Shown piece by piece: positions 24,868 to 33,645 of a DNA stretch of 64,000 nucleotides. The stretch spans positions 1 through 64,000 of the forward strand of contig JAFWXT010000069.1 in assembly GCA_017522945.1 (NCBI GenBank). The letters are read 5' to 3'. The position numbers were made by a program, and so were the translations under genes. This DNA is from Clostridia bacterium (lineage in GTDB: Bacteria > Bacillota > Clostridia > Christensenellales > Borkfalkiaceae). The notes under the pieces are model-generated. The model worked only from the letters and a program-made list of their open reading frames with translations. It did no database searches and had not been told where the DNA came from. How positions within the stretch are numbered: position 1 is the stretch's first letter; the number at the start of each line of letters is the position of its first letter.

Positions 24868-26472
24868 TTACATATCTTTACGTCTATAATCTGGAAGTAT
24901 TCTTGGAGAAGGTTCTGTTGGGTTAAGACCTGCATCTTTTAACTCTTTTGCAAAATCGTTTACGTGGTTAAGTGAAAGCTTACCAACCTTAACTGATTTA
25001 CATTTTTCGCCCGCTTCTTTACCTGCATTTCTACCAAATACGATAATATCTAATAAGCTGTTACCCATAAGTCTGTTTCTACCGTGGATACCACCAACGG
25101 CTTCGCCTGCAACGTAAAGGTTTTCAATATTAGTCATACCGTTTGCCGAAATTTCAATACCACCGTTTTGATAGTGTAAGGTAGGATAGATTAAAATAGG
25201 TTCTTTTCTAATATCGATACCATATTTACCAAACATTCTCATCATAGCGGGTATTCTTTTTTCAATAGTGCCTTCACCACCTATAATTTCAATCATAGGA
25301 GTATCAAGCCAAACGCCTTCGCCATCCGTAGTTTTAATACCGTTACCGCGCTCCTTACATTCTCTTATAATAGAAGATGCCGAAACGTCACGAGTTTCAA
25401 GTGGGTTCATAAAGGCAACACCCTCTTTATTAACTAATTGAGCGCCTAATGAACGCACCTTTTCAGTAACTAACGCGCCAAAAATTTGAGTTGGAAAAGC
25501 AGCGCCCGTTGGGTGATATTGTAAAGTATCGGCATAAAGCAATTTTGCGCCCGCTCTGTAAGCGATAACTAAACCGTCGGCAGTTGCGCCGTAATGGTTT
25601 GATGTTGGGAAGCCTTGATAATGAAGTCTGCCCGCACCACCTGTTGCAATAACAACGGTTTTTGCTTTTACCACTAAAATTTCTTCAGTTTCAAGATTCA
25701 TTAAAACAGCGCCGGCAACCTTGCCTTCATCATCTTTGATAAGTTCGATTGCAGGAGCAAAGTCAATTACAGGAATATTTCTATTAGTAACTTCATCACG
25801 AAGCACTCTCATAATTTCCGCGCCCGAATAGTCCTTACAAGCGTGCATACGCTTTCTTGAAGTACCGCCACCGTGAGTAGTAACCATAGTACCGTCTTCA
25901 GCCTTATCAAACATAACGCCTAAATCGTTAAGCCACTTAATTGCTTCAGGCGCTTCACAAACAAGCTTTGATAATAATTCAGGCTTGTTAGTATAGTGAC
26001 CGCCACCTAATGCGTCGATATAGTGAATAGCAGGTGAATCGTTTGGTTTATCTGCTGCTTGAATACCACCTTCAGCCATCATTGTATTAGCATCGCCAAC
26101 ACGAAGTTTAGTAACTACTAAAACGTTTGCGCCCTTGTTGTTAGCTTCGATTGCAGCAGAACAACCTGCTCCACCGCCACCAATAACTAAAACGTCAACG
26201 TCGTAAGCAACCTTTTCAAGATTGATATTCATATCTAACACGCGTGATTTACCTTGAAGTAAATCTGCAAGTTCGTGTAAAACCTTATCACCTTTGTTAA
26301 CGCCAACTTGTAAAGTTTCGTAAGCGCTTTCAATATAGTCGGGGTGGAAATTTTGAAGAAGCACTTGTTTTTCTTCAGCTGTCATACGGCGAAGTTCTGC
26401 GCCTACTCTTTGCGCTCTTGAAGCTTCAACCTTCTTCATTGAATCGAGTTGTTCTTGCGTATAGTTATACAT
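24868..26472 (-). CDS. Fumarate-reductase-type flavoprotein (FrdA/TfrA-like)
   Basis: FAD-containing reductase subunit, 534 residues, soluble. The FAD site reads VLVIGGGGAGCSAAIEA. The stretch ANTMMAEGGIQAA has no His at the place where membrane succinate dehydrogenases bind FAD covalently, so non-covalent FAD is expected. Substrate-site marks are THGGGTSRKRMH, QYHPTG and TEKVRSLGAQLVN (about residues 320-345), the last holding the catalytic-type Arg. The closing part has GGIHGRNRLMGNSLLDIIVFG. L-aspartate oxidase and adenylylsulfate reductase are relatives, but the fumarase neighbour and the Fe-S partner directly upstream favour fumarate. No membrane-anchor subunits are present. Confidence 0.87.
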   Translation of the reverse strand: MYNYTQEQLDSMKKVEASRAQRVGAELRRMTAEEKQVLLQNFHPDYIESAYETLQVGVNKGDKVLHELADLLQGKSRVLDMNINLEKVAYDVDVLVIGGGGAGCSAAIEANNKGANVLVVTKLRVGDANTMMAEGGIQAADKPNDSPAIHYIDALGGGHYTNKPELLSKLVCEAPEAIKWLNDLGVMFDKAEDGTMVTTHGGGTSRKRMHACKDYSGAEIMRVLRDEVTNRNIPVIDFAPAIELIKDDEGKVAGAVLMNLETEEILVVKAKTVVIATGGAGRLHYQGFPTSNHYGATADGLVIAYRAGAKLLYADTLQYHPTGAAFPTQIFGALVTEKVRSLGAQLVNKEGVAFMNPLETRDVSASSIIRECKERGNGIKTTDGEGVWLDTPMIEIIGGEGTIEKRIPAMMRMFGKYGIDIRKEPILIYPTLHYQNGGIEISANGMTNIENLYVAGEAVGGIHGRNRLMGNSLLDIIVFGRNAGKEAGEKCKSVKVGKLSLNHVNDFAKELKDAGLNPTEPSPRILPDYRRKDM

Positions 26473-26487
26473 TTTTTCTATTACCTC

Positions 26488-27162
26488 CTACTTCTCGATT
26501 TCTCTGTGATTGTAAAGTTCTTTAAGATCTTCAATAGGCTTATTCATTAAAGCTTCGATAAGTTCAACGAAAGTGCCTTCGTTAATTTCTTTAACCCTGT
26601 TTTCAAGGTGTTCGCTCTTTGGTGCAAGATATTTACCGTTAATACGTCTTGCAAGTAAAGCAACTTGTGGGTGAGAAATACCCGCAGGGCAACGAGAAGA
26701 ACAAATACCGCACATTACGCAGTCGAAGGATTCTTCAGCGCAAGCTTCAAAATCTCCCCTTTGAGCGTAAGCGATATATTGCATAACCTTAATTTGTTGT
26801 GGGCAAGCCTTAGTACAAGCATTACAACCGATACAAGAATAAATTTCAGGATATAGTTGCATCATAACTGCTTGTTCTGGCTTAACCTTTTCAATATCGT
26901 AAACTTGTTTAACGAGTGGGAAGAAAGGTAAGGTAGCAACGTACATACCTTCTTCAACCTTTTGTTGACAAGCAAGGCAAGTTTTTAGTTCCATTTTGCC
27001 TTTTATTCTATATAAAGTTGCGCAAGCGCCACAGAAACCGTTTCTGCAACCGCAACCCCTTACCAACTTATATCCGCAATATTCCATTGCTTTCATAATG
27101 GTAAGTTCTTCGGGAACTTCATATTTTTTACCGAATAAATAAATATTAACTTTATTTTCCAT
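26488..27162 (-). CDS. Fumarate-reductase-type Fe-S subunit (FrdB/TfrB-like)
   Basis: 224 residues. The N-terminal plant-type [2Fe-2S] domain reads GCGCRNGFCGAC with a later CLAC. Two ferredoxin motifs follow: CIGCNACTKACP and CVMCGICSSRCP, suggesting two [4Fe-4S] clusters rather than the [3Fe-4S] of classical FrdB. The CCG (HdrB-like) domain that is fused to TfrB in methanogens is absent; separate hdrB and hdrC genes lie upstream. I choose ATG 27162. GGAGG lies 14 bases upstream across a small GTGT/ACAC hairpin that may shorten the gap. The earlier GTG at 27177 overlaps that site and is unlikely. Confidence 0.85.
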   Translation of the reverse strand: MENKVNIYLFGKKYEVPEELTIMKAMEYCGYKLVRGCGCRNGFCGACATLYRIKGKMELKTCLACQQKVEEGMYVATLPFFPLVKQVYDIEKVKPEQAVMMQLYPEIYSCIGCNACTKACPQQIKVMQYIAYAQRGDFEACAEESFDCVMCGICSSRCPAGISHPQVALLARRINGKYLAPKSEHLENRVKEINEGTFVELIEALMNKPIEDLKELYNHREIEK

Positions 27163-27197
27163 AAGTGTAAAACACACCTCCGTATATAATTAACGAA

Positions 27198-28028
27198 TTA
27201 GTATTCGTCGGGAAGTTCATCAAGCTCAGTCATGCAGAATACAGGACCGTCTTTACAAACGTATTTATCGCCTACGTTACATCTACCGCACTTACCAAAA
27301 CCGCATTTCATACGAAGTTCTAAAGTAGTGTAAATGTTTTTCTTTTCAAAACCTTGTTCAAGTAGCCCTGCTAAAGTGAATTTAATCATAATAGGTGGAC
27401 CGCAAAGAACTGCAGTATAGGTATTTGGAATAGCTAATTCTTTTGCATACGTGGGAACGAAACCAACGTGACCGTCCCACTTTTCTTGTTCACGGTCGAT
27501 AGTTAAATAAACGCTGAAATCTTTTTCTTTTTTCCATTCTTCTTCAATTTCTTTAAGTTGAACTAAATCATCAGCACTTCTTGCACCGTAAACGATTGCA
27601 ACCTTACCGTAATTATCACGGTTATCGCGAACGTAGTTGATAACGCTTCTTAATGGAGCAAGACCGATACCACCTGCGATAAATAGTAAATCTTTACCCT
27701 TAAATACCGTTTCAACTGGGAATGGTCTGCCATAAGGTCCACGAACTGTTATTTGTTGACCTGGCTCGATTGCGTGAAGAACGTCGGTTACGCAACCGCA
27801 TTTTTTAATAGAAAACTCAACGTATTCTTTATTTGTTGGCGAGCTTGTGATTGAGAATAACGCTTCGCCTATACCCGGAATAGAAATCATTGCACATTGA
27901 CCTGGCATATGTTCAAAAGGTTTTTTGCCATCTAAGCCAACAACACGAAAAGTCTTTACGTCTGGTGTTTCTCTCTTAATATCTGTAACAACAGCTATAA
28001 TTGGAATTAATGCTTCAACGTTATGCAT
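27198..28028 (-). CDS. FlxA/AsrB-like NAD(P)H-oxidising flavoprotein
   Basis: Ferredoxin-reductase-fold subunit of about 276 residues that should bring electrons from NADH. FAD-binding region: PGQCAMISIPG and FSITSSP. Pyridine-nucleotide region: LFIAGGIGLAPLRSVI and VLCGPPIMIKF. A C-terminal [2Fe-2S] motif is seen as MKCGFGKCGRCNVG with a following C. This is the layout of the AsrB subunit of anaerobic sulfite reductase and of FlxA. ATG 28028 has GGAGG 7 bases upstream and overlaps the previous stop (ATGCATAA); an in-frame ATG five codons earlier is less likely. Confidence 0.87.
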   Translation of the reverse strand: MHNVEALIPIIAVVTDIKRETPDVKTFRVVGLDGKKPFEHMPGQCAMISIPGIGEALFSITSSPTNKEYVEFSIKKCGCVTDVLHAIEPGQQITVRGPYGRPFPVETVFKGKDLLFIAGGIGLAPLRSVINYVRDNRDNYGKVAIVYGARSADDLVQLKEIEEEWKKEKDFSVYLTIDREQEKWDGHVGFVPTYAKELAIPNTYTAVLCGPPIMIKFTLAGLLEQGFEKKNIYTTLELRMKCGFGKCGRCNVGDKYVCKDGPVFCMTELDELPDEY

Positions 28029-29049
28029 CTTGCTTACCTCCAAATTCTTTAATAACCTTAACGATATTTAAACCTTGTGGGCATTTTTTAACGCATCTAC
28101 CACAACCAACACAGCTGTAAGCACCTTCGTTGTTTTGTGGGAAATATACTAACTTGTGCATAAATCTTTGGCGATATCTTTGCATTTGAGTAGTTCTTGG
28201 TTGACCGCCTGCAGTTTTTGTAAAGTCGTTAAACATACAGCTATCCCAACAACGGAAACGAGTTACACCGCTATTAGTTACAAATTCGCGAATATCGAAA
28301 CATTGGCAAGTAGGACATACGAAAGTACAAGTTCCGCAACCTAAACAAGCTTCAGATAACTTTTGCCATTTATCTGAATTGAAAAGTTCCATCATATCGC
28401 CGTTTTTAAATGATTCGGTGGTTAGGCTTGCAAGTGGTAATTTTGCGTAAATTTCGTTTACCTTTGCTTGTTGCTCTTCAACCGCATTACCTTGGTATTC
28501 AACTAATAAATCGCCAAGTTCTTTAGTTAAAGCTTCGCCCTTTTCTGTATTTGCTCTCCAGTAAAGATTTTCGCTATCCGTCCAAACCGTAACGTCGCCT
28601 AATGGGTTAACAGGGTCGATACCAAATGTTTTACAAAAACAACTTTCTTCAACCTTACCGCAAGCGTGAGTAATTACTATACCCGCTTCTCTTTTAGTTT
28701 GATAGTAAGTATCTAACGGATCAACTAAAAATACTCTATCTAAAACGTCGAAAGCTTTAAAGTCACAAGCGCGAACGCCCATAACTACGAATGGCTTTGC
28801 GTGTTCACGAACGTCGATAATTTCAATCTTTTGACCTTCAACCTTAAACTTCATAAGATCTTCAGTTTGAGGGAAGAAACAATCCTTTGGCGATTTTACA
28901 GTTTTTAAAACGTCCAAACGCACCTTTGCGCCTTCTTCGTAGTAACCGTAATTAACTTCGCCAGCCCTTTCAACTGGTAAATATAAAGGATAGTTTGCGC
29001 TTATTGCGCTGTATAACTCGTTAAGGTTTGCAAGTGATATTTTTTTCAT
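28021..29049 (-). CDS. FlxB/AsrA-like Fe-S subunit
   Basis: 342-residue electron-transfer protein. A cysteine set early on (HACGKVEESCFC) precedes two C-terminal ferredoxin motifs, CLGCGTCTFVCPTCQCF and CVGCGRCVKKCP. The family includes anaerobic sulfite reductase subunit A and the FlxB protein of bacterial Flx-Hdr complexes. Position between FlxA-like and FlxC-like genes with end/start overlaps (TAATG upstream, ATGCATAA downstream) shows tight coupling. Role: passes electrons between the NADH flavoprotein and the HdrA/MvhD core. Cytosolic. Confidence 0.85.
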   Translation of the reverse strand: MKKISLANLNELYSAISANYPLYLPVERAGEVNYGYYEEGAKVRLDVLKTVKSPKDCFFPQTEDLMKFKVEGQKIEIIDVREHAKPFVVMGVRACDFKAFDVLDRVFLVDPLDTYYQTKREAGIVITHACGKVEESCFCKTFGIDPVNPLGDVTVWTDSENLYWRANTEKGEALTKELGDLLVEYQGNAVEEQQAKVNEIYAKLPLASLTTESFKNGDMMELFNSDKWQKLSEACLGCGTCTFVCPTCQCFDIREFVTNSGVTRFRCWDSCMFNDFTKTAGGQPRTTQMQRYRQRFMHKLVYFPQNNEGAYSCVGCGRCVKKCPQGLNIVKVIKEFGGKQDA

Positions 29050-30026
29050 TACTTGTTACCCCCTTCAACAACTTCCTTTGCTTCAACGTCAGCTTTAGTA
29101 TAATTAACAAGCGGATTACGAGCGTTTACTTCTGCGCCTGCTTGATAATCACCGTAATTTTCGTTGATATCCTTTATAACTTTTCTATTTATTAAATGTA
29201 AAGGAATATTTTGTGGGCATACTCTTGAACATTCGCCACAGTCGGTACATCTACCCGCAACGTGATATGCTCTTATAATGTGGAAAAGCTTTTCTTCAAA
29301 CTCGTCGGCATTAGCCTTAGCCGAAATACCCGAAGCGTTGTTATCAAATACGCAGTTGATACAAGTACATGCAGGACAAGCGTTACGGCAAGCGTTACAT
29401 CTAATACACTTCGAAAGTTGTTCCTTCCAAAAAGCGTATCTTTCAGCTTCAGTCATACTTTCAAGCTTTTCAACTTCTTCAAATCTGTTTGGATTAGCAG
29501 GTTTCATTTCGCCAACTACTAAAGTTTCGTCAGCTACTGCAAATTCCTTACTCTTACAAGTTAAGCACTTGATAAGTAACGCGCTTTCCTTTTCAACAAT
29601 TTTTTGACCATAAACTGTTTCAACGATAAGATTATTTTCATCTTCACTCATAGAAAGAATACCCTCAACTCCTTGAGCATAAACCTTGTTCATATCAAGG
29701 TGACCGTTACAGCCTACGCCAACAACGTAAAACTTTTCTTTTTCAATTCTGTGTTCGCTTAAAAGTTGATTAAAACTGTATGTATCGCAAGGCTTTAAAA
29801 ATACTAACATCTTGCCTTCTTTTTTGCTTTCGGCTACTAAGTATTTACTTAAGTTTGCGCCACAAAAACAATTATAAACAAAACCTTCAAGATTATCCTT
29901 TGTAAAGGTTGCAGGCGAAACGTCGTAATATGATTCGCCCTTTTTCCAACCGATAACTCTATCCACTTCGCCCGACTGTAAAAGTGCATTAGCTTTTTCA
30001 AGCATCAATTTTTCTAATCCTTGCAT
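29049..30026 (-). CDS. FlxC-like Fe-S protein
   Basis: 325 residues. The N-terminal ~200 residues resemble the F420-hydrogenase beta-type fold, with isolated cysteines (NCFCGAN, KPCDTY, GVGCNGH, KCLTCKS). The rest holds two ferredoxin motifs, CIRCNACRNACPACTCINC and CTDCGECSRVCP. It overlaps the MvhD-like gene by 13 bases and abuts the FlxB-like gene. GGAGG lies upstream of its ATG. Together with the neighbours it completes a FlxA-B-C-D set. Exact function within the complex is inferred from position. Confidence 0.82.
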   Translation of the reverse strand: MQGLEKLMLEKANALLQSGEVDRVIGWKKGESYYDVSPATFTKDNLEGFVYNCFCGANLSKYLVAESKKEGKMLVFLKPCDTYSFNQLLSEHRIEKEKFYVVGVGCNGHLDMNKVYAQGVEGILSMSEDENNLIVETVYGQKIVEKESALLIKCLTCKSKEFAVADETLVVGEMKPANPNRFEEVEKLESMTEAERYAFWKEQLSKCIRCNACRNACPACTCINCVFDNNASGISAKANADEFEEKLFHIIRAYHVAGRCTDCGECSRVCPQNIPLHLINRKVIKDINENYGDYQAGAEVNARNPLVNYTKADVEAKEVVEGGNK

Positions 30027-30457
30027 CTTAAATCCTCCAGTCTGCGGTTTTCACCAAGTTCGTTAATAGTTTTTGCAAAATCGTTCATAACCGCCGAGAA
30101 TTTTGCGCCTTCAGCAGCTGAAACCCATTCAATTCTTGTTCTTTCCTTTTCAATGCCGAAATAGTTAAGCATTGAGAAAAGTAAGCCCATTCTTCTTCTA
30201 GTTCTATAGTTACCTTCAGAGTAGTGGCAGTCACCTGGGTGACAACCGCATAAAATTACGCCGTCTGCTCCCCTTTGGAATGCCTTTAATATAAATATAG
30301 GATTAACTCTACAACTGCAAGGAACTTTTATAATTTTTACTTCTGCAGGATAAGAAAGTCTTGAAGAACCTGCAAGGTCCGCGCCTGCATAACTACACCA
30401 GTTACAACAAAAAGCAACTATTAAAGGCTTTTTTTGATTTTTTTCTATCTCTTGCAT
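30014..30457 (-). CDS. MvhD/FlxD-like [2Fe-2S] adaptor
   Basis: 147 residues of the MvhD family, which in Hdr complexes hands electrons from the donor module to HdrA. Cysteines fall in the expected order: CCNWCSYAGAD, VPCSCRV, GCHPGDCHY. The start ATG has AAGGAGG 10 bases upstream and lies within the end of hdrA (13-base overlap). In methanogens the donor is MvhAG hydrogenase; here there is no MvhAG and the NADH-linked Flx proteins take that place. Confidence 0.9.
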   Translation of the reverse strand: MQEIEKNQKKPLIVAFCCNWCSYAGADLAGSSRLSYPAEVKIIKVPCSCRVNPIFILKAFQRGADGVILCGCHPGDCHYSEGNYRTRRRMGLLFSMLNYFGIEKERTRIEWVSAAEGAKFSAVMNDFAKTINELGENRRLEDLRCKD

Positions 30458-32436
30458 ATTGCTTCTACCTCCTTAAGAATTTGTGCAGATGAGAATCCGT
30501 GAAGATCCATAGCGCCCGAAGGACAAGTAACCGTGCAAGCACCGCAACCTTGACATACGGCTGGATTAACGCTTGCAACCCTTCTCTTTTCGGTTTTACC
30601 GCCACCGATACGGAATTCTTTATTTTCATAAGTGATTGCACCGTAAGGACAAACTTCTGCGCATTGACTACAACCCGTACAAGTCATTTCGTTTGCGTGA
30701 GCTACGCAAGGGTTACCCTTTAACTTATCTTTTGCAAGTAAGCCGATTACCTTTGACGCTGCAGCCGATGCTTGAGCAACCGTTTCAGGAATGTCTTTAG
30801 GTCCTTGACATACGCCTGCTAAATATACACCCGCAGTTGCACATTCAACTGGTTTTAACTTAGCGTGAGCTTCGGTTAAGAAATTATTTGTATCGATACT
30901 AATAGTAAGTTTAGTTGCCAAATCTTTAACAGATGGATCTGGTTCAATAGCAGTTGCTAAAACTACTAAATCCGAAGCGATAGTAACTTGTTCGTTATCG
31001 ATAAGGTTGCTACCTTGAACCATAAGCTTGCCGTTTTCGTTATAAACCTTGCCAACCATACCTTTAATATAGTTAACACCGTATTGTTCAACTGCTCTGC
31101 GATAGAACTCGTCGTAGTTTTTACCAGGCGTTCTAACGTCGATATAGAATACGTTAACTTGAGTGTCTGGATATTTTTCACGAATAAGCATTGCGTGTTT
31201 TGCAGTGTACATACAACAAATTTTACTGCAGTATGGCTTACCGCAACCCGAAACGTCTCTTGAACCTACACATTGAATAAAGGTTATAACGTGTGGGTGC
31301 TCCCCATCGCTTGGGCGAACCAAAGTTCCCTTTGATGGACCTGCGGCATTCATAAGTCTTTCAAGTTCTAAAGAAGTGATTACGTCTTTATTATCTGCGT
31401 AGCCGTATTCGTTAAAGTTTTCAAGGCTAATAGGTTTAAAGCCTGTTGCAACTACGATTGCGCCGTATTCTCTTTCAACAAAGCTATCTTGTTGCTTATA
31501 ATCGATAGCGTTTGCGCCACACTTCATAGAACATAAACCGCACTTACCACTCTTTAGTTTGATACATTGTTCTGGGTCGATTACCGCTACGTTAGGAATT
31601 GCTTGAGCAAAAGGTATGTAAATTGCAGGTCTTGTATTTAAATCCATATTAAAAGAGTTTAAACCCTTCTTTGATGGACAGTTCGTCATACAAACACCGC
31701 AACCCGTACATTTTGTTTCGTCAACGTATCTTGCTTTTTTCTTGATAGTAACCTTAAAGTTACCAACGAAACCCTTAACTTTATCAACTTCACTATAAGA
31801 ATAAATGTTAATTTTTTCGTGTTGAGCGCAGTCAACCATCTTAGGTGTTAAAATACAAGCCGAACAGTCAAGCGTTGGGAAGGTTTTGTCAAGTTGAGCC
31901 ATTCTTCCGCCGATTGTTGGATTTTTTTCAACGATATCAACTTCGTAGCCTGCGTCTGCTATATCTAAAGCAGCTTGAATACCCGCAATACCGCCACCGA
32001 TAACCAAAGCGCGCTTAGTAACGCCAGTTTCACCGGCAACTAAAGGCTTGTTTAAAGTTAATTTAGCAACTGCAGTTCTTGCAAGAACGATTGCTTTTTC
32101 AGTTGCTTCTTCAACATCTTTATGAATCCAGCTACATTGCTCTCTTATGTTTGCGATTTCAACCATATATGGGTTAAGACCCGCAGCTTCCGCAGTTTTA
32201 CGGAAGGTTGCTTCGTGCATTCTTGGAGAACAAGAACAAACTACGATACCGCTTAGGTTGTGTTCTTTAATTGCGTTTTTAATTAACTGTTGTCCGTTTT
32301 CCGAACACATATATTGATAGTTTACTGAATGCACTACGCCAGGTTCGTGGGCAAGTGCGTTAGAAACTCTTTCAACGTCAACCGTAGCAGCAATATTTGA
32401 ACCACAGTGACATACAAATACACCAATTCTATGCAT
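30445..32436 (-). CDS. hdrA: HdrA: FAD/Fe-S bifurcating core subunit
   Basis: 663 residues, full length for HdrA. Order: N-terminal GVFVCHCGSNIA and VCSCSPRMHEATF, then the FAD site GGIAGIQAALDIADAGYEV, the HdrA signature PTLDCSACILTPKM, and four ferredoxin-type motifs including CTGCGVCMTNCPS, CTGCSQCAEVCP and CQGCGACTVTCP. HdrA carries the flavin at which electron pairs are split in methanogen heterodisulfide reductase. It lies between hdrC and the MvhD/FlxD-like gene. Cytosolic. Bifurcation activity is inferred from family knowledge. Confidence 0.95.
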   Translation of the reverse strand: MHRIGVFVCHCGSNIAATVDVERVSNALAHEPGVVHSVNYQYMCSENGQQLIKNAIKEHNLSGIVVCSCSPRMHEATFRKTAEAAGLNPYMVEIANIREQCSWIHKDVEEATEKAIVLARTAVAKLTLNKPLVAGETGVTKRALVIGGGIAGIQAALDIADAGYEVDIVEKNPTIGGRMAQLDKTFPTLDCSACILTPKMVDCAQHEKINIYSYSEVDKVKGFVGNFKVTIKKKARYVDETKCTGCGVCMTNCPSKKGLNSFNMDLNTRPAIYIPFAQAIPNVAVIDPEQCIKLKSGKCGLCSMKCGANAIDYKQQDSFVEREYGAIVVATGFKPISLENFNEYGYADNKDVITSLELERLMNAAGPSKGTLVRPSDGEHPHVITFIQCVGSRDVSGCGKPYCSKICCMYTAKHAMLIREKYPDTQVNVFYIDVRTPGKNYDEFYRRAVEQYGVNYIKGMVGKVYNENGKLMVQGSNLIDNEQVTIASDLVVLATAIEPDPSVKDLATKLTISIDTNNFLTEAHAKLKPVECATAGVYLAGVCQGPKDIPETVAQASAAASKVIGLLAKDKLKGNPCVAHANEMTCTGCSQCAEVCPYGAITYENKEFRIGGGKTEKRRVASVNPAVCQGCGACTVTCPSGAMDLHGFSSAQILKEVEAICKR

Positions 32437-32464
32437 AATAATTTCTTCCTTTGATTATATTTTG

Positions 32465-32851
32465 TTATTTTTTGTATTTTCTGAAAGCAGAAACTAATAA
32501 TTGTTGTGGTATCATTTCGTTTACTTCTGCAGGGATTTCTTCAGCCGTTATACCGTCGCCACCTTGCATTCTTGCCACAGTTGTTCTAACCGCTTCGATA
32601 ACGTTTGCAGGAGCAACCCCACGCGGACATCTTTCAACACAAGCAAGGCAAGATAAACAATTCCAAATAGCTTTACTTGCAAGAAGTTTTTCAACCTTTC
32701 CTTGACCAAGCAACGTTACGAATTGATGTGGTTTAATATCCATTTCCTTAAAGGCTGGGCATCTTCCCGAGCATTTACCGCACTTCATACACTTTCTAAC
32801 GTCGGTTGCCGACATTTCAATTAAGCTTTTTAATTGCATATCATTATTCAT
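32465..32851 (-). CDS. hdrC: HdrC: Fe-S linker subunit
   Basis: About 128 residues with two [4Fe-4S] motifs, CMKCGKCSGRCP and CLSCLACVERCP, the standard HdrC pattern linking HdrA to HdrB. I choose ATG 32851, overlapping the hdrB stop region (ATGAATAA); the in-frame TTG 32860 and ATG 32839 are alternatives. It is followed 28 bases later by hdrA. Confidence 0.9.
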   Translation of the reverse strand: MNNDMQLKSLIEMSATDVRKCMKCGKCSGRCPAFKEMDIKPHQFVTLLGQGKVEKLLASKAIWNCLSCLACVERCPRGVAPANVIEAVRTTVARMQGGDGITAEEIPAEVNEMIPQQLLVSAFRKYKK

Positions 32852-33626
32852 CGCCGTCAACCCCCAAAGCTTTTGCTAAAAGTTCGGTAAAGTAAATAAC
32901 TGGTAAGTCTTCACCGCTACGCTTTAAGTTGTAGTAGCAAAGTGGACAAGCAGTTATAACCATTTCAGCCCCGTGCCCTTTTGCGCTTGATAAAACCGCG
33001 CTACTCTTCTTGTCTGCAAGCGGTTTATTCTTCAAACTTGCGTAAGCTCCGCAACATTCGTTTCTAAAAGGATATACTACTGGAGTTCCGCCGATAGCCT
33101 TTATGAATTCTTCAATGATGGTAGGATTTTCGGGATTATCAAATGCCATAACGCCGTTTGGACGTAGTAGTAAGCATCCGTAATACGCGCCTATCTTTTT
33201 ATTGATAGGATTTTTAACCGCCTTTTTAATATTATCAAAACCAACTTCGTCGCGTAGCATTTCTAAATAATGCAAAACCGCAGTTTCGCCGTTGTATCTT
33301 TCTTCAAGTTGCATAAAGTTGTTTGCGCGCAAATTTATATCGGCGTTATTTTTCATATCGTCGTTTACGCGTTTAATAACGTTGTGGCAAGCAGAACAAA
33401 TAGTTACAAGCTTACCCCCGTTTTCTTTAGCTTTTGCAAGTATTCTTATAGAAGAAAGTCTTGGTGCAATATCGTCGGGTGAAGAGGTATATACCCCACC
33501 GCAACATTGCCATTCATCTATTTCTTTTATTTCAATTCCCAACGCTTGCGCGCTTTTTCTCGCGTAGATATCTAAATCCTTAGCTTGATTTTTAAGCGTA
33601 CAACCGGGATAATAACTGAATACCAT
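32844..33626 (-). CDS. hdrB: HdrB: CCG-domain subunit
   Basis: 260 residues with two complete CCG motifs. The first is C9, QCCGG near 42 and CSAC near 79; the second is YYGC, ECCGAY and CPLC. In methanogens these cysteines hold the non-cubane Fe-S clusters that reduce the disulfide. In Flx-Hdr complexes of other anaerobes HdrB passes electrons to a partner. Here the obvious downstream partner is the TfrB/TfrA-like pair rather than a heterodisulfide. It lies 19 bases after fumC. Confidence 0.92.
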   Translation of the reverse strand: MVFSYYPGCTLKNQAKDLDIYARKSAQALGIEIKEIDEWQCCGGVYTSSPDDIAPRLSSIRILAKAKENGGKLVTICSACHNVIKRVNDDMKNNADINLRANNFMQLEERYNGETAVLHYLEMLRDEVGFDNIKKAVKNPINKKIGAYYGCLLLRPNGVMAFDNPENPTIIEEFIKAIGGTPVVYPFRNECCGAYASLKNKPLADKKSSAVLSSAKGHGAEMVITACPLCYYNLKRSGEDLPVIYFTELLAKALGVDGDE

Positions 33627-33645
33627 AGGATACTCCCAATTTTTA

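Noticed and set aside
24868-26472. L-aspartate oxidase (NadB) or adenylylsulfate reductase subunit A
   Set aside because: No nadA/nadC or aprB/sat genes nearby; the Fe-S subunit upstream and fumarase in the same run favour fumarate reductase.
26488-33626. Anaerobic sulfite reductase operon (AsrABC)
   Set aside because: AsrA- and AsrB-like subunits are present, but there is no siroheme-binding AsrC; HdrABC and an MvhD-like gene place them in a Flx-Hdr set.
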